DNA of 37,606 nucleotides from Pseudonocardia sp. 73-21 (GTDB lineage Bacteria; Actinomycetota; Actinomycetes; Mycobacteriales; Pseudonocardiaceae), in assembly GCF_001899645.1 (NCBI RefSeq), contig NZ_MKVV01000097.1, positions 1-37,606 of the forward strand, given 5' to 3'. The position numbers were made by a program, and so were the translations under genes. Positions 7,533-15,359 of this stretch are shown in pieces. Each line of letters opens with the position of its first letter. Positions within the stretch are counted from its first letter, which is position 1. The notes under the pieces were generated by a model that was not told where the DNA came from, ran no database searches, and saw only the letters and a list, made by a program, of their open reading frames with translations.

Positions 7533-7649
7533 TCACCCGGCGAGGAACTCGCCCAGCACCCGGCGGTCCACCAGCACGTCGCCCGGGGGCGCATCGGCTC
7601 CCGCGATCGTGATCAGGTTCTTCCACAGGACCCACCCGCGCCCGCGCAC
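7533..7649 (-). CDS. Short ORF, 38 aa, unknown
   Basis: A GTG-initiated frame of 38 codons begins 7 nt after the stop of the 76-aa gene upstream. It reads WVLWKNLITIAGADAPPGDV then LVDRRVLGEFLAG, a protein-like composition unlike random GC-rich frames. It could be a small co-expressed peptide or the tail of a formerly longer gene. No family is recognised and no strong ribosome-binding site is visible. Confidence 0.3.
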   Translation of the reverse strand: MRGRGWVLWKNLITIAGADAPPGDVLVDRRVLGEFLAG

Positions 7650-7655
7650 GCGGCC

Positions 7656-7886
7656 TCAGTCGTCGCCGTCGCGCAGTTTCAGGACCGTCCGCACCACGTA
7701 CTCCACCGCCGACTCGAACGCCCCGCCCCGCAGCTCGTCGCGCACGGCCAGGTTCTGCGACGCGAACTGCATCATCCCCTCCGGGCCCAGCCTGCGGACC
7801 ACCAGCGCGGCGGTCTCCTCGAGGTCGAGGCCGGGGTTGTCGAGGCGCGTCAGAGCGAACTCGACGACGAGCTCCTCGGTGGTCAC
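7656..7886 (-). CDS. Small hypothetical protein, 76 aa
   Basis: The frame has good actinobacterial codon use and a balanced, acidic composition (TTEELVVEFALTRLDNPGLD; EGMMQFASQNLAVRDELRGG; FESAVEYVVRTVLKLRD). GTG at 7886 gives 76 aa; longer forms start upstream but include unlikely sequence. It is probably helical and cytoplasmic. I do not recognise the family. It lies in a mostly empty stretch between the DUF2188 gene and the Rieske genes. Confidence 0.55.
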   Translation of the reverse strand: MTTEELVVEFALTRLDNPGLDLEETAALVVRRLGPEGMMQFASQNLAVRDELRGGAFESAVEYVVRTVLKLRDGDD

Positions 7887-7960
7887 CGTTTCATCATCCC
7901 GGGACGATCCGCACACCGACCAGGTGACGGCGTACACCACACGCCCCGGAGGGGAGAGCA

Positions 7961-8170
7961 GTGATCTTGTGGGTCACCGTCGACGCACCGACCGCCGCGG
8001 CCGTGGTGGAGGGCGGTCGCAACGGCGTGGTCCGCGCCGGCGCGGGTGCGCGCACCACGATCCCGACGGGCCTGGCCGCCGTCACGGCACAGGCGCTCTC
8101 CGGGAAGGTGACCCCCGGGAGTCGCACGATGAGACGGCCGTCACTCGGCAGAGGTGGGACCGTCCGCTGA
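7961..8170 (+). CDS. Possible small protein, 69 aa
   Basis: A GTG start is preceded by a good GGAGGGGAG ribosome-binding site about 5 nt away. The product (LWVTVDAPTAAAVVEGG; TTIPTGLAAVTAQALSGKVT) has no known motif. The tail is Arg-rich. The strong Shine-Dalgarno sequence is the main support; a shadow frame cannot be excluded. It ends 31 nt before the membrane Rieske gene. Confidence 0.35.
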   Translation: MILWVTVDAPTAAAVVEGGRNGVVRAGAGARTTIPTGLAAVTAQALSGKVTPGSRTMRRPSLGRGGTVR

Positions 8171-8201
8171 TCACCCCGACAGCGAGGAGCGGAAACCGTC
8201 G

Positions 8202-9113
8202 ATGTCGATCCTGACGACCTGGCACCAGGACGCCCTCGCCGCCGTCGGCAAGTGGAAGTGGCTGCACACCCTCAACGACGGCGTCACCGGCGTGGTGCAG
8301 CCGCTCTACGACCGGCACCGCGACAACATCGTCGTCGAGCTGATGCACGGCGGCCGCTGGGCCGGGCACTCGCTGCACGCCGCGCTGAGCGACCTCCCGA
8401 TCGGGTTCTGGTCGAGTTCGCTCGTGCTGGACGTGCTCGACCGGGACGGCCCTCCCGACGACGGGCGGCTGGACCCCGCGGCGGCGCTGAGTGCGGCCGG
8501 TCTCCTGGCCGCCGCGGCCACCGTCGCCACCGGGGTCACCGACTGGACCGTGAGCGACGACGAGGACCGCCGCGTCGGGCTGTTCCACGGCGTGCTGAAC
8601 CTCGCCGGCTGCGCGCTCCAGGGCGCGTCGCTGGCCGCCCGCCTGTCCGGGCACCGCGGCACCGCCCGCGTGCTCGGCGCGGCCAGCATGGGCGTCACGG
8701 GGGCGGCCGGTTACGTCGGCGGGCACCTCGTGCAGGGCCGTGCCGTCATGGTCAACCGGGTGGCGACGTCGTCGGGACCCAACCGGTGGGTCCGGGCCGT
8801 GGCCGACGAGGAGCTGCCCGACGGCGTGCCCACGGGCGTCGAGGTCGAGGGCCGCCACGTCCTGCTCCACCGCTCCGGCGATCAGCTGTACGCCATCGAG
8901 AACGTCTGCAGCCACGCCGGTGGGGTGCTCAGCCGCGGCGAGGTCGACGGCTGCATCGTCGAGTGCCCGTTGCACGGGGCCCGGTTCGACCTGCGCGACG
9001 GCCACATCGTCCGCGGCCCCGCCCACACGCCCCAGCCTGTGCTCCCGACTCGGGTCAAGAACGGCTGGATCGAGATCCGGGGCTCACTGCCCAAGCCCCG
9101 GCAACGCACCTAG
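8202..9113 (+). CDS. Membrane protein (DUF2231-like) fused to a Rieske 2Fe-2S domain
   Basis: 303 aa. The N-terminal half (about residues 40-180) is a DUF2231-like membrane module with about four hydrophobic segments (around 65-80, 94-113, 125-148 and 155-178). The C-terminal part (about 195-295) is a complete Rieske domain: Cys236-x-His238 (CSHAGG) and Cys255-x2-His258 (CPLHGARF). Electron transfer at the inner face of the membrane is likely; partners are unknown. ATG at 8202 follows GAGGAGCGG by about 14 nt, a rather long spacing. A second, soluble Rieske protein starts 8 nt downstream with its own AGGAGG, so the two form an operon. Confidence 0.88.
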   Translation: MSILTTWHQDALAAVGKWKWLHTLNDGVTGVVQPLYDRHRDNIVVELMHGGRWAGHSLHAALSDLPIGFWSSSLVLDVLDRDGPPDDGRLDPAAALSAAGLLAAAATVATGVTDWTVSDDEDRRVGLFHGVLNLAGCALQGASLAARLSGHRGTARVLGAASMGVTGAAGYVGGHLVQGRAVMVNRVATSSGPNRWVRAVADEELPDGVPTGVEVEGRHVLLHRSGDQLYAIENVCSHAGGVLSRGEVDGCIVECPLHGARFDLRDGHIVRGPAHTPQPVLPTRVKNGWIEIRGSLPKPRQRT

Positions 9114-9121
9114 GAGGACAC

Positions 9122-9478
9122 ATGGCATGGGAAGCGGTTGCCGATCTCGACCAGCTCGAGGAGGGCGACATGATGCTCGTCCAGCTCGCCGGCGAGCCCG
9201 TCTGTCTCGTCCGGCTCTACGAGGACGAGGTCGCGGCGGTGCACAACACCTGCACCCACCAGCAGCAGCCCCTCAACGAGGGCTACCTGCAGGAGGACGA
9301 CACGCTGATCTGCCCCGCCCACAACTCCTGCTTCGACCTGCGCACGGGTGAGCCGAAGGGCGTGCCGGCCGTGGCCCCGATCCCGGTCTACGCGTGCAAG
9401 ATCGAGGACGACGCCATCTGGGTGGACATGGACCAGCAGCTCAACGACGCGGCCATCCCGCACAAGCCCTACCACTGA
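9122..9478 (+). CDS. Soluble Rieske-type ferredoxin
   Basis: 118 aa, a stand-alone Rieske 2Fe-2S ferredoxin. Cluster ligands are Cys44-x-His46 (NTCTHQQQPL) and Cys64-x2-His67 (CPAHNSCFDL). It resembles the small ferredoxins of dioxygenase systems or NirD-like proteins, but no oxygenase is adjacent. Pairing with the membrane Rieske gene suggests successive electron carriers. AGGAGG lies directly upstream of the ATG, and a strong terminator follows the stop. Confidence 0.9.
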   Translation: MAWEAVADLDQLEEGDMMLVQLAGEPVCLVRLYEDEVAAVHNTCTHQQQPLNEGYLQEDDTLICPAHNSCFDLRTGEPKGVPAVAPIPVYACKIEDDAIWVDMDQQLNDAAIPHKPYH

Positions 9479-9482
9479 CACG

Positions 9483-9515
9483 CGGCCCCGCGGCGGATCG
9501 CCGCGGGGCCGTTTC
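9483..9515 (+). terminator. Rho-independent terminator after the Rieske pair
   Basis: A perfect 13-bp GC-rich stem (arms 9483-9495 and 9499-9511) with a GAT loop is followed by TTTCC. It starts 4 nt after the ferredoxin stop. It may also act on convergent transcription from the right. Confidence 0.88.
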
Positions 9516-9523
9516 CATCCCGC

Positions 9524-9898
9524 TCAGCCGCGGATGCGGTCGTAGAGCAGGCGGAGTGCGCCGGACTCCGTCGGGGCCGAGTGGGTCAGGGTCCACGACC
9601 CGCCCGGCAGCCCGTCGTCGAACAGGCGCACGCCGCCGCCGGCGATCTCCGGGCACTGGGTGATGCTCAGCCGGTCGAGCTCGTCGGCCGCCAGCAGGGC
9701 CTTGATGACGCTGCCGCTGGCGAGCACGACGATGTCGCCGCCCCCCTGCTCCCGCAACTGCTCGACCGTCGCCACGGGGTCACCGTCCGCGAGTCGCGAG
9801 TTGCGCCACGGCAGGTCCGTGAGGGTCGTCGAGAACACGACCTTCTCGACGTCGTCGAGCCAGCGGGAGAACGCGCGGTCGCGTGGCGCGGCCCGCAC
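9524..9898 (-). pseudogene. RibD/DHFR-family reductase, C-terminal fragment
   Basis: The frame gives 124 aa matching the C-terminal two thirds of the RibD_C/dihydrofolate-reductase-like family: WLDDVEKVVFSTTLTDLPW, DIVVLASGSVIKALL, and a conserved end (FDDGLPGGSWTLTHSAPTES). Full proteins are about 180-200 aa and begin with M-x-K-x-x-x-S-x-S-L-D-G, absent here. Upstream sequence changes abruptly near 9895 to unrelated DNA. The gene is therefore probably dead, although a GTG at 9898 could still start a headless product. Confidence 0.75.
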
Positions 9899-9911
9899 GC
9901 GTCGGGCCGAG

Positions 9912-10092
9912 ACGGTGGCGCTGCGGGTGCTGATCTCCGCCGTGCCAGCGACGGCGCTGTGGGCACAGGTCTCCGCGCTGCGCTACGCGGTGGTGCTGTT
10001 CCTCGGGTGGGCCGCGCTCCGGATCGGTGTGCTCGGGGTGTCGCTGGCCGGCACCTGCGTGGCCGTGCTCAGCGCCCAGGCGACGGCGGCCG
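9912..10092 (+). pseudogene. Membrane fragment resembling a MASE1 sensor domain
   Basis: In one plus-strand frame the stretch RYAVVLFLGWAALRIGVLGV followed by SLAGTCVAVLSAQATAAEA resembles a transmembrane pair of MASE1 sensor domains (W-A-A-L-R-x-G is typical). It has no start and no downstream signalling domain; sequence on both sides belongs to other broken genes on the opposite strand. The assignment rests on a short similarity seen by eye. Confidence 0.35.
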
Positions 10093-10339
10093 AGGCGAAC
10101 CCGGTGGTGAGCGCCGAGAACCCCATCCCGACCGTGGCGATCGCGAGGCACGCGAGCGTCATTGGTCGACGCCCGATGCGGTCGCCGAGCGGGGCGACGA
10201 GCGCGGAGCCCAGCGCCATCCCGATCAGGCCGCTGCTGAGCAGCACGCCGATCTGCGCGGCGCCCAGCCCCCACTCCGCCGCGACCCCGGACGCCGCGAA
10301 GGCCATCACGAGGATGTCGAAGCCCTCGCCGACGTTCAT
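9983..10339 (-). pseudogene. MFS transporter fragment (aromatic-acid/H+ symporter type)
   Basis: Residues 1-90 of this frame match the second to fourth segments of an MFS carrier: EGFDILVMAFAASGVAAEWG, then the loop motif GSALVAPLGDRIGRRPMTLA (the MFS G-x-x-x-D-R-x-G-R-R signature). After about position 10070 the frame leaves the family and soon stops. The normal first ~20 residues before the G-F-D motif are also missing. Both ends are lost, so it cannot transport. It sits 36 nt from the aldehyde dehydrogenase stop and may once have been the uptake gene of the adjacent catabolic operon. Confidence 0.75.
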
Positions 10340-10375
10340 CGACGGGGCCGCTCGGTCCGGGCAGTGGACCGCAGC

Positions 10376-11893
10376 TCAGGACCGCTCGACCGCCGGCTCC
10401 AGCCGCCCGTCGACGCGGCGCGGGAGCGTCGGCTCCGGGGTGTCGCGCAGTTCGGGCGGCAGTGCGTGCTCCGGCGCGTCCTGCCAGGTCAGCGGGCGCA
10501 GGAAGCGCCGGACCGCGGTCGCCCCGACGGAGGTGTGCAGGCTGTTGGTGGCCGGCCACGGGCCACCGTGGTGCTGGGCCCAGCTCACCGCCACACCGGT
10601 CGGGAAGCCGTCGAAGACGATGCGCCCGGCCGTGCGGCCGAGCGCGGCGACCAGGTCGGGTACCCGCTCCCCGGCGCCCACGTGCAGGGTCGCCGTGAGC
10701 GACGCGGGCAGCTGCGCGATCACCGATCCCAGCTCGGCCGGCTCGGCGTAGCGCACGACGACCACCGCCGGGCCGAAGTACTCGGCGAACGCCTCGGCCG
10801 GCACGGCGTCCGCGGCGGCGCCGACCAGCAGCGGCGCGACCCCGAACCCGGCTGCCGTCGGCCGGCCCGTCGCGATGGTCTGCACCCCGGGAGCAGAGCG
10901 GAGCTGCTCGGTGTCGGCCAGGTAGGAGTGGTGGATCCGCTCGTTGAGCAGCGGCACCACCTCGGCGGCGCGCAGTGCCGTGGCCGCGGCGTCGACCACC
11001 GCGTCCCCGGCCGGCCCGGTCGGGACCAGCACCAGCCCCGGTTTGGTGCACAGCTGCCCGGCCGATCCGGTCACGGACCCGACCAGCGCGGCCCCGATCT
11101 CGGCCCCGCGTTCGCGGGCCGCCGCCTCCGTGACGACCAGCGCGTTGAGGCTGGACAGCTCCCCGTAGAACGGGACGGGATCGGGCCGCGCGTCGATGAT
11201 GTCGAGCAGGGCACGCCCGCCGGAGAGCGAACCGGTGAAGCCCACCGCCCGGATCGCCGGGTCGGCCACGAGCTGCCGGCCGGCCTCCCGGCCGAACACC
11301 AGCCCGAGGGCGCCCGCCGGGAGCGCCGCGGTCAGGACCTCGTGGACGAGCTGCGCGGTCGCCGGATGCGAGTTGTGCGCCTTGACGACGACGGGGTTGC
11401 CCGCGGCCAGCGCGGACGCGGTGTCGCCGCCGGGCACGGAGAAGGCCAGCGGGAAGTTGCTCGCACCGAACACCGCCACCGGACCGATCGGCACCAGCAT
11501 CCGGCGCAGGTCCGGCCGCGGACCCATCGGCGTCGGCCCGGCGTGGTCGATCGCGGCTTCCAGGAAGCCGCCGTCGTCGACGACGTCGGCGAAGAAGCGG
11601 AACTGGAACGCCGTGCGGGTCAGCTCGCCGTTCAGCCGGGCGGCGCCGAGCGCGGTCTCGGCGTCGGCGACTTCGACGATCCGGCCGCGGGCGGATTCCA
11701 GCGCGTCGGCCTGCGAGCGCAGCAGACCGGCGCGGCGGGTGCGGTCGAGGGCGGCCAGCGCGGGCGCGACGGCGAGCGCGGCCGCGGTGGTCGCGCGGAC
11801 CTCGTCCGGGGTGCTCTCGACGATCCCGGTCGGCAGCTCCTGTCCGGTGCGGGGATCGGTGCCGGCGACGGGCCGGTTCTCGGTGGTGGTCAC
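10376..11893 (-). CDS. NAD(P)-dependent aldehyde dehydrogenase, 2-oxoglutarate-semialdehyde type
   Basis: 505 aa, close in style to alpha-ketoglutaric semialdehyde (2,5-dioxovalerate) dehydrogenases. Visible motifs are FGASNFPLAFSVPGGDTASA (cofactor and Asn oxyanion region, about 158-177), GFTGSLSGGRALLD, the general-base Glu in FYGELSSLNAL (about 245) and the catalytic Cys in GQLCTKPGLV (about 285). It ends a four-gene operon after the dioxygenase, reductase and ferredoxin genes, 16 nt from the ferredoxin stop. In a meta-cleavage pathway the expected job is oxidation of a ring-cleavage semialdehyde or a downstream 2-oxo-semialdehyde. It is not of the usual HMS dehydrogenase (XylG/DmpC) type, so the substrate is open. 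Confidence 0.9.
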   Translation of the reverse strand: MTTTENRPVAGTDPRTGQELPTGIVESTPDEVRATTAAALAVAPALAALDRTRRAGLLRSQADALESARGRIVEVADAETALGAARLNGELTRTAFQFRFFADVVDDGGFLEAAIDHAGPTPMGPRPDLRRMLVPIGPVAVFGASNFPLAFSVPGGDTASALAAGNPVVVKAHNSHPATAQLVHEVLTAALPAGALGLVFGREAGRQLVADPAIRAVGFTGSLSGGRALLDIIDARPDPVPFYGELSSLNALVVTEAAARERGAEIGAALVGSVTGSAGQLCTKPGLVLVPTGPAGDAVVDAAATALRAAEVVPLLNERIHHSYLADTEQLRSAPGVQTIATGRPTAAGFGVAPLLVGAAADAVPAEAFAEYFGPAVVVVRYAEPAELGSVIAQLPASLTATLHVGAGERVPDLVAALGRTAGRIVFDGFPTGVAVSWAQHHGGPWPATNSLHTSVGATAVRRFLRPLTWQDAPEHALPPELRDTPEPTLPRRVDGRLEPAVERS

Positions 11894-11909
11894 GGGTCCT
11901 CCAGGGGGT

Positions 11910-12251
11910 TCAGCGCGGGGGCAGTGCCGCGACGGCTGCGGTGTCGGTGCCGACCGGGCCGAGGTGCGTCGCCCCGCCGGGTGTTCCGAGCGGGGTGTCC
12001 CGGCCGGGTAGGACGACGTCGAAGAAGGCGGCGTTGTCGACGGTGTTCCAGGCGGCCGCGGTACCGGCGATGGCGCGGTCGGCGACGGCCGCCGCGGTGG
12101 GGCAGGCCTGCTCGCAGGCGCCGCAGTCGATGCACTCGACGGGGTTGACGTACATCTTGCGGTCGCCCTCGTAGATGCAGTCGACCGGGCACTCCTCCAG
12201 GCAGGACCGGTCGAGGACGTCGACGCAGGCGTCGGTCACGACGAAGGTCAC
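11910..12251 (-). CDS. 7Fe ferredoxin (3Fe-4S plus 4Fe-4S), FdxA-like
   Basis: 113 aa. Cysteines at 9, 17, 21 and 25 and then 40, 43, 46 and 50 (C-I-D-C-G-A-C-E-Q-A-C-P) match the actinobacterial 7Fe ferredoxin with one 3Fe-4S and one 4Fe-4S cluster. The C-terminal half (NTVDNAAFFDVVLPGRDTPL) is the longer tail of such ferredoxins. It lies 17 nt after the ferredoxin-reductase gene and is most simply the carrier between that reductase and the Rieske oxygenase encoded at 16.2-19.0 kb; several actinobacterial dioxygenases use 3Fe-4S-type ferredoxins. Confidence 0.9.
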   Translation of the reverse strand: MTFVVTDACVDVLDRSCLEECPVDCIYEGDRKMYVNPVECIDCGACEQACPTAAAVADRAIAGTAAAWNTVDNAAFFDVVLPGRDTPLGTPGGATHLGPVGTDTAAVAALPPR

Positions 12252-12268
12252 GGTGTGCTCCTGTCTGC

Positions 12269-13267
12269 TCAGGCGGACAGCGCGACCGGTTGGGCCGCGG
12301 CGTCCGTCGAATGGCCGGGGAAGGTCGACGCGGTCGGGTCGAGCCGGACCGCGGCGTGGTTGACCGCGGTGGCCGCCTCGCCGAAACCGACGGCGATCAG
12401 CGGCACGCGGCCGGGGTAGGTGCAGACGTCACCCGCGGCGAAGACTCCGGGCCGCGAGGTCCGCATCGCGGGGTCGACGACGATCTTCCGATCCGTCACG
12501 TCGAGGCCCCAGCGCAGCAGCGGCCCGGGGTTCGCGACGAAGCCCAGCGCGGCCACGACGTGGTCGCACTCGATCTCGACGATCTCGTCGGTGGTCGTGT
12601 CGCGCAGGGCCGCCGCGCGGACGCGGTGGTCGCCGCGGAGGCGTTCGACCACCGCGGCGGTGCGGACCACCGCGGGTCCGGCCAGCACCTGATCCACGGT
12701 GTGCCGGTGGGCGCGGAAGGTGTCGCGGCGGTGCACGACGGTGACCTGGGCCGTGTGCTGCAACGCATCGGCCCAGTCGAAGGCGGAGTCGCCGCCGCCG
12801 ACGACGAGGACCCGCCGGCCGGCGAGCTCGGCCGGGTCGGGCACGAAGTAGCTCAGGCCGCGGCCGAGGAACTCCTCGCCGCACGGGAGGGCGCGCGGGG
12901 TGAAGGTCCCGATGCCTCCGGTCACGACCACCGCGCCCGCCTCGACACAGCCGCCGTCGGCGAAACCGAGCCGGAACCGTCCGCCGGGCAGGTCGTCGAG
13001 GTCGGTGGCCTGTCGCCCGAGGAGCATCTCGGGGTCGGCCGAGCGGGCCTGCTCCACGAGCGCTCCGACGAGGTCACGGCCCTTGACGGCCGGGAACCCC
13101 GCCACGTCGCGGATGATCTTCTCCGGATAGAGGGCGCTGATCTGGCCACCCGGCTCGGGCAGGGCGTCGACCAGCGCCACCGACAGGCCGCGCATGCCCG
13201 CATAGAAGGCCGCGAACAGGCCGGTCGGGCCCGCCCCGATCACCGCCACGTCGACCGGGCGGTTCAC
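12269..13267 (-). CDS. Ferredoxin-NADP+ reductase, thioredoxin-reductase-like type
   Basis: 332 aa from a GTG that overlaps the dioxygenase stop by 4 nt (GTGA). The FAD-binding motif is VIGAGPTGLFAAFYAG (about 8-23), the NADPH-binding motif VLVVGGGDSAFDWAD (about 160-175), and the C-terminal FAD contact GVFAAGDVCTYPGRVPLIAV. There is no C-x-x-C redox pair, which separates it from thioredoxin reductases and fits the YumC-like FNR group. It likely passes electrons from NADPH to the ferredoxin encoded next. Confidence 0.9.
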   Translation of the reverse strand: MNRPVDVAVIGAGPTGLFAAFYAGMRGLSVALVDALPEPGGQISALYPEKIIRDVAGFPAVKGRDLVGALVEQARSADPEMLLGRQATDLDDLPGGRFRLGFADGGCVEAGAVVVTGGIGTFTPRALPCGEEFLGRGLSYFVPDPAELAGRRVLVVGGGDSAFDWADALQHTAQVTVVHRRDTFRAHRHTVDQVLAGPAVVRTAAVVERLRGDHRVRAAALRDTTTDEIVEIECDHVVAALGFVANPGPLLRWGLDVTDRKIVVDPAMRTSRPGVFAAGDVCTYPGRVPLIAVGFGEAATAVNHAAVRLDPTASTFPGHSTDAAAQPVALSA

Positions 13268-14337
13268 CGCACCGCCCCGTCGTAGATCGCGAAGACCTTG
13301 TTCGACACGAAGATGTTCGAGGCGGCGAAGCTCGTCCAGCTCGGCGCCACGCCCAACTCGCGCATGGCGCCCACGAGCGCCCACCAGTTGAGCAGCTCCT
13401 GCTGCCCGGCCTTCTCCGCGTCCTCCAGCGTGGTGTGCTGCCACACCGCGTGGTCGCCGGCGACGAGCGCCGCGTACATGCGCTCGTCGGCGGCCGAGTC
13501 GGGGAAGAGCCGGAACGTGGAGTCGACGAGGAAGCTGTGCGACCAGCTGGAGCTCGCGACCAGTGCGACCCGGTACGGGCTGTCCGCGCAGATCCGGGCG
13601 ACGGCCGCGCCGACGTCCATGATCCGGGACGGGCTGGGCGATGGCGGGTCGAGCTCCCGCTCGACGCCGAGCGGGGTGATGTCGCCCTGGTAGCTGATCA
13701 CCTTGCGGCCGTAGCAGTTCAGCGGGAAGGCGACGACCGGGTAGTCGAAGCCTGTGCGGTCGTAGTCCAGGTAGAGCACGGTGTTGAGGAAGGCGTGCGC
13801 GAACCCGGGGTGGTGCAGCGGCTCGTAGGCGTAGGGCACGTCCACGCCGCGCGCCATCAGCGCCTCGACGAGGTGGCGGGCGAAGGGCCGGTGGCCGCGG
13901 ATGGTGCGCGCGGTGGCCTCGTCCTCGCCCCAGACGTTCGGCTTGCCCTTCATGTTCGAGGACTCGTCGGCGTGCCGCCACGGGTGCACGACCTTGTCCT
14001 CGTAGGCCAGCACGGCGTACGGCGGGACGAGGTCCTCGCGGAAGTTCTCGTACTGGTCGTCGCCCCAGATCAGCACGACGTCGGGGCGGAACTCGTCGAG
14101 CGCGGCGCGGGTGCGGCGGAACCCGTCGAGCAGCTCGGCGCGGTGCGCCCGGCCGGCGGTGACGCCCTCGTCGTCGGCCCACTCGCGGCGGGCCTGTTCG
14201 GGCCAGTTCGCAGGATCACGCAGTTCCGCGGGCAGCTTCGGATCAGCGAGCGCACCCCGGAAGACCCTCGTGAGGTTGTCGTCCGTGCCGCTGAGCGGCG
14301 GGTAGTGGGTGACCCCGAGCCCCAGGACCTCGGCCAT
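13264..14337 (-). CDS. Class III (LigB-type) extradiol ring-cleavage dioxygenase
   Basis: 357 aa. The N-terminus GLGVTHYPPLSGTDDNL carries the conserved His of LigB-like enzymes. Further likely iron or active-site residues lie in WGDDQYENF, LHHPGFAHAF and the SWSHSF block. These non-heme Fe(II) enzymes cleave catechol-like rings outside the two hydroxyls. It is one continuous chain with no separate LigA-like alpha subunit nearby. GAGGAGGAG is placed just before the ATG at 14337. It is the first gene of the operon dioxygenase-FNR-ferredoxin-ALDH. The exact ring substrate is unknown. Confidence 0.88.
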   Translation of the reverse strand: MAEVLGLGVTHYPPLSGTDDNLTRVFRGALADPKLPAELRDPANWPEQARREWADDEGVTAGRAHRAELLDGFRRTRAALDEFRPDVVLIWGDDQYENFREDLVPPYAVLAYEDKVVHPWRHADESSNMKGKPNVWGEDEATARTIRGHRPFARHLVEALMARGVDVPYAYEPLHHPGFAHAFLNTVLYLDYDRTGFDYPVVAFPLNCYGRKVISYQGDITPLGVERELDPPSPSPSRIMDVGAAVARICADSPYRVALVASSSWSHSFLVDSTFRLFPDSAADERMYAALVAGDHAVWQHTTLEDAEKAGQQELLNWWALVGAMRELGVAPSWTSFAASNIFVSNKVFAIYDGAVR

Positions 14338-14408
14338 CGTGCTCCTCCTCGTCGTCGAGCGGGTGGTGCTGCCGAGTCTCGGAACGGTGGATGCGGGCGG
14401 CCACGCCA

Positions 14409-14425
14409 CGGACCGGCCAGTGGAC
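14409..14425 (+). promoter_or_regulatory. Candidate IclR operator, copy 1
   Basis: CGGACCGGCCAGTGGAC lies between the divergent dioxygenase operon and hydratase gene, 72 nt upstream of the dioxygenase ATG. It matches 14 of 17 positions of the element at 21536-21552 upstream of the other catabolic operon. Consensus is CGGWCCGSCSAGTGGAC. Confidence 0.6.
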
Positions 14426-14477
14426 CGGTGGGGTTCCGTGCGTGGGCCGCGGACCGCACGATCGAGGGGTGACCGAC

Positions 14478-15290
14478 GTGATCGAGAACCACGCCGCCGA
14501 CGTCGACCGCCTGGCCGCGCTCCTGCACCGCGCGCGGAGCGGCCACACGCTGCTCGACGCCGCGCGGGAGGCGACGGAGCTCTTGCTCGACGAGGCCTAC
14601 CAGGTGCAGGACCGGCTGACGGCGCTGCGGCTGCGCGAAAGCCGCTGCCACATCGGCTGGAAGCTCGGCTACACCTCGGCGGTGATGCGGCAGCAGATGG
14701 GTGTGTCGGCACCGAACTACGGCCCGCTGCTCGACGACATGGTGCTGCGCGACGGCGCCGACGCCGTCGGCTTCCTCCATCCGCGGGTCGAACCGGAGAT
14801 CGGGATCGTCCTGGCCCGCGACCTGTCAGGCGCCGGGCTCCTGCTCGACGCGGTCGCCGACGCGGTCGCCGAGGTGCGGGCCTGCCTGGAGGTCGTCGAC
14901 TCGATCTGGCACGGCTACCGCTTCACGGCCGCGCAGAACACCGCCGACGGCTCGTCGGCGGCCGGCGTCGTGCTCGGCCCGGCGCTCGAGGTCGATCCGC
15001 TGCGCTGCCACCGGATCGCCGTCGAGCTGACCGAGGACGGCGCCACGCTGGCGACCGCGACGTCCGCGGCCGCGGGCGGGCACCCGCTGCACGGGGTGGC
15101 CTGGCTGGCCGGTGAGCTGGCCGCGCGCGGCCGAGGGCTGCAGGCCGGGGAGCTGATCATCACCGGTGGCCTCACCGCGGCGACACCGCTGCGCCCGGGG
15201 CACGCGCTCTCCGCGTGGTTCGACGGCGCGACCACGGTGACGGTGCACCGCCCGGCCGGGGAGACCGACGCCGGGTGCGCCGGCCCGTGA
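14478..15290 (+). CDS. 2-Hydroxypenta-2,4-dienoate hydratase family protein (MhpD-like), divergent copy
   Basis: About 270 aa of the fumarylacetoacetate-hydrolase-related hydratase/decarboxylase family. It shows IGWKLGYTSAVMRQQMGVSA (about 58-77), the metal-binding acidic motif HPRVEPEIGIVLARDL (Glu-x-Glu) and GLTAATPLRPGHALSAWF near the end. These Mg2+-dependent enzymes hydrate 2-oxopent-4-enoate or decarboxylate 4-oxalocrotonate. It is one of three paralogues in the window and the only one on the plus strand. GTG at 14478 has GAGGGG 8 nt upstream; GTG at 14469 would add three residues. It is transcribed alone from the shared promoter region. Confidence 0.88.
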   Translation: MIENHAADVDRLAALLHRARSGHTLLDAAREATELLLDEAYQVQDRLTALRLRESRCHIGWKLGYTSAVMRQQMGVSAPNYGPLLDDMVLRDGADAVGFLHPRVEPEIGIVLARDLSGAGLLLDAVADAVAEVRACLEVVDSIWHGYRFTAAQNTADGSSAAGVVLGPALEVDPLRCHRIAVELTEDGATLATATSAAAGGHPLHGVAWLAGELAARGRGLQAGELIITGGLTAATPLRPGHALSAWFDGATTVTVHRPAGETDAGCAGP

Positions 15291-15294
15291 CTGG

Positions 15295-15350
15295 CCGCGA
15301 GTCGCGGAAACCATGACGGCGAATCGCGGATCTGGTGACGGCGAGGTTCG
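15295..15350. repeat. Imperfect repeats with a CCGCGA-G-TCGCGG palindrome
   Basis: The 69-bp gap between convergent hydratase and IclR genes contains a perfect 6-1-6 palindrome (15295-15307), then a similar GGCGAATCGCGG unit about 22 nt on and a degenerate third unit (GGCGAGGTTCG). Related GCGAGTC units occur at 23559-23593. It may be a dispersed intergenic repeat or act as a bidirectional terminator; no T tract follows. Confidence 0.5.
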
Positions 15351-15359
15351 AAGATCCCG

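Noticed and set aside
7894..8127. 77-aa minus-strand frame overlapping 7961-8170
   Set aside because: No ribosome-binding site and shadow-like composition; the plus-strand frame has a clear Shine-Dalgarno sequence.
9581..12148. 855-codon plus-strand open frame
   Set aside because: It lies antisense to the aldehyde dehydrogenase and ferredoxin genes, has Arg/Gly/Ala-rich shadow composition and no domain; high GC explains its length.
12269..13267. Thioredoxin reductase
   Set aside because: Lacks the C-x-x-C redox motif between the FAD and NADPH domains, and sits between dioxygenase and ferredoxin genes.
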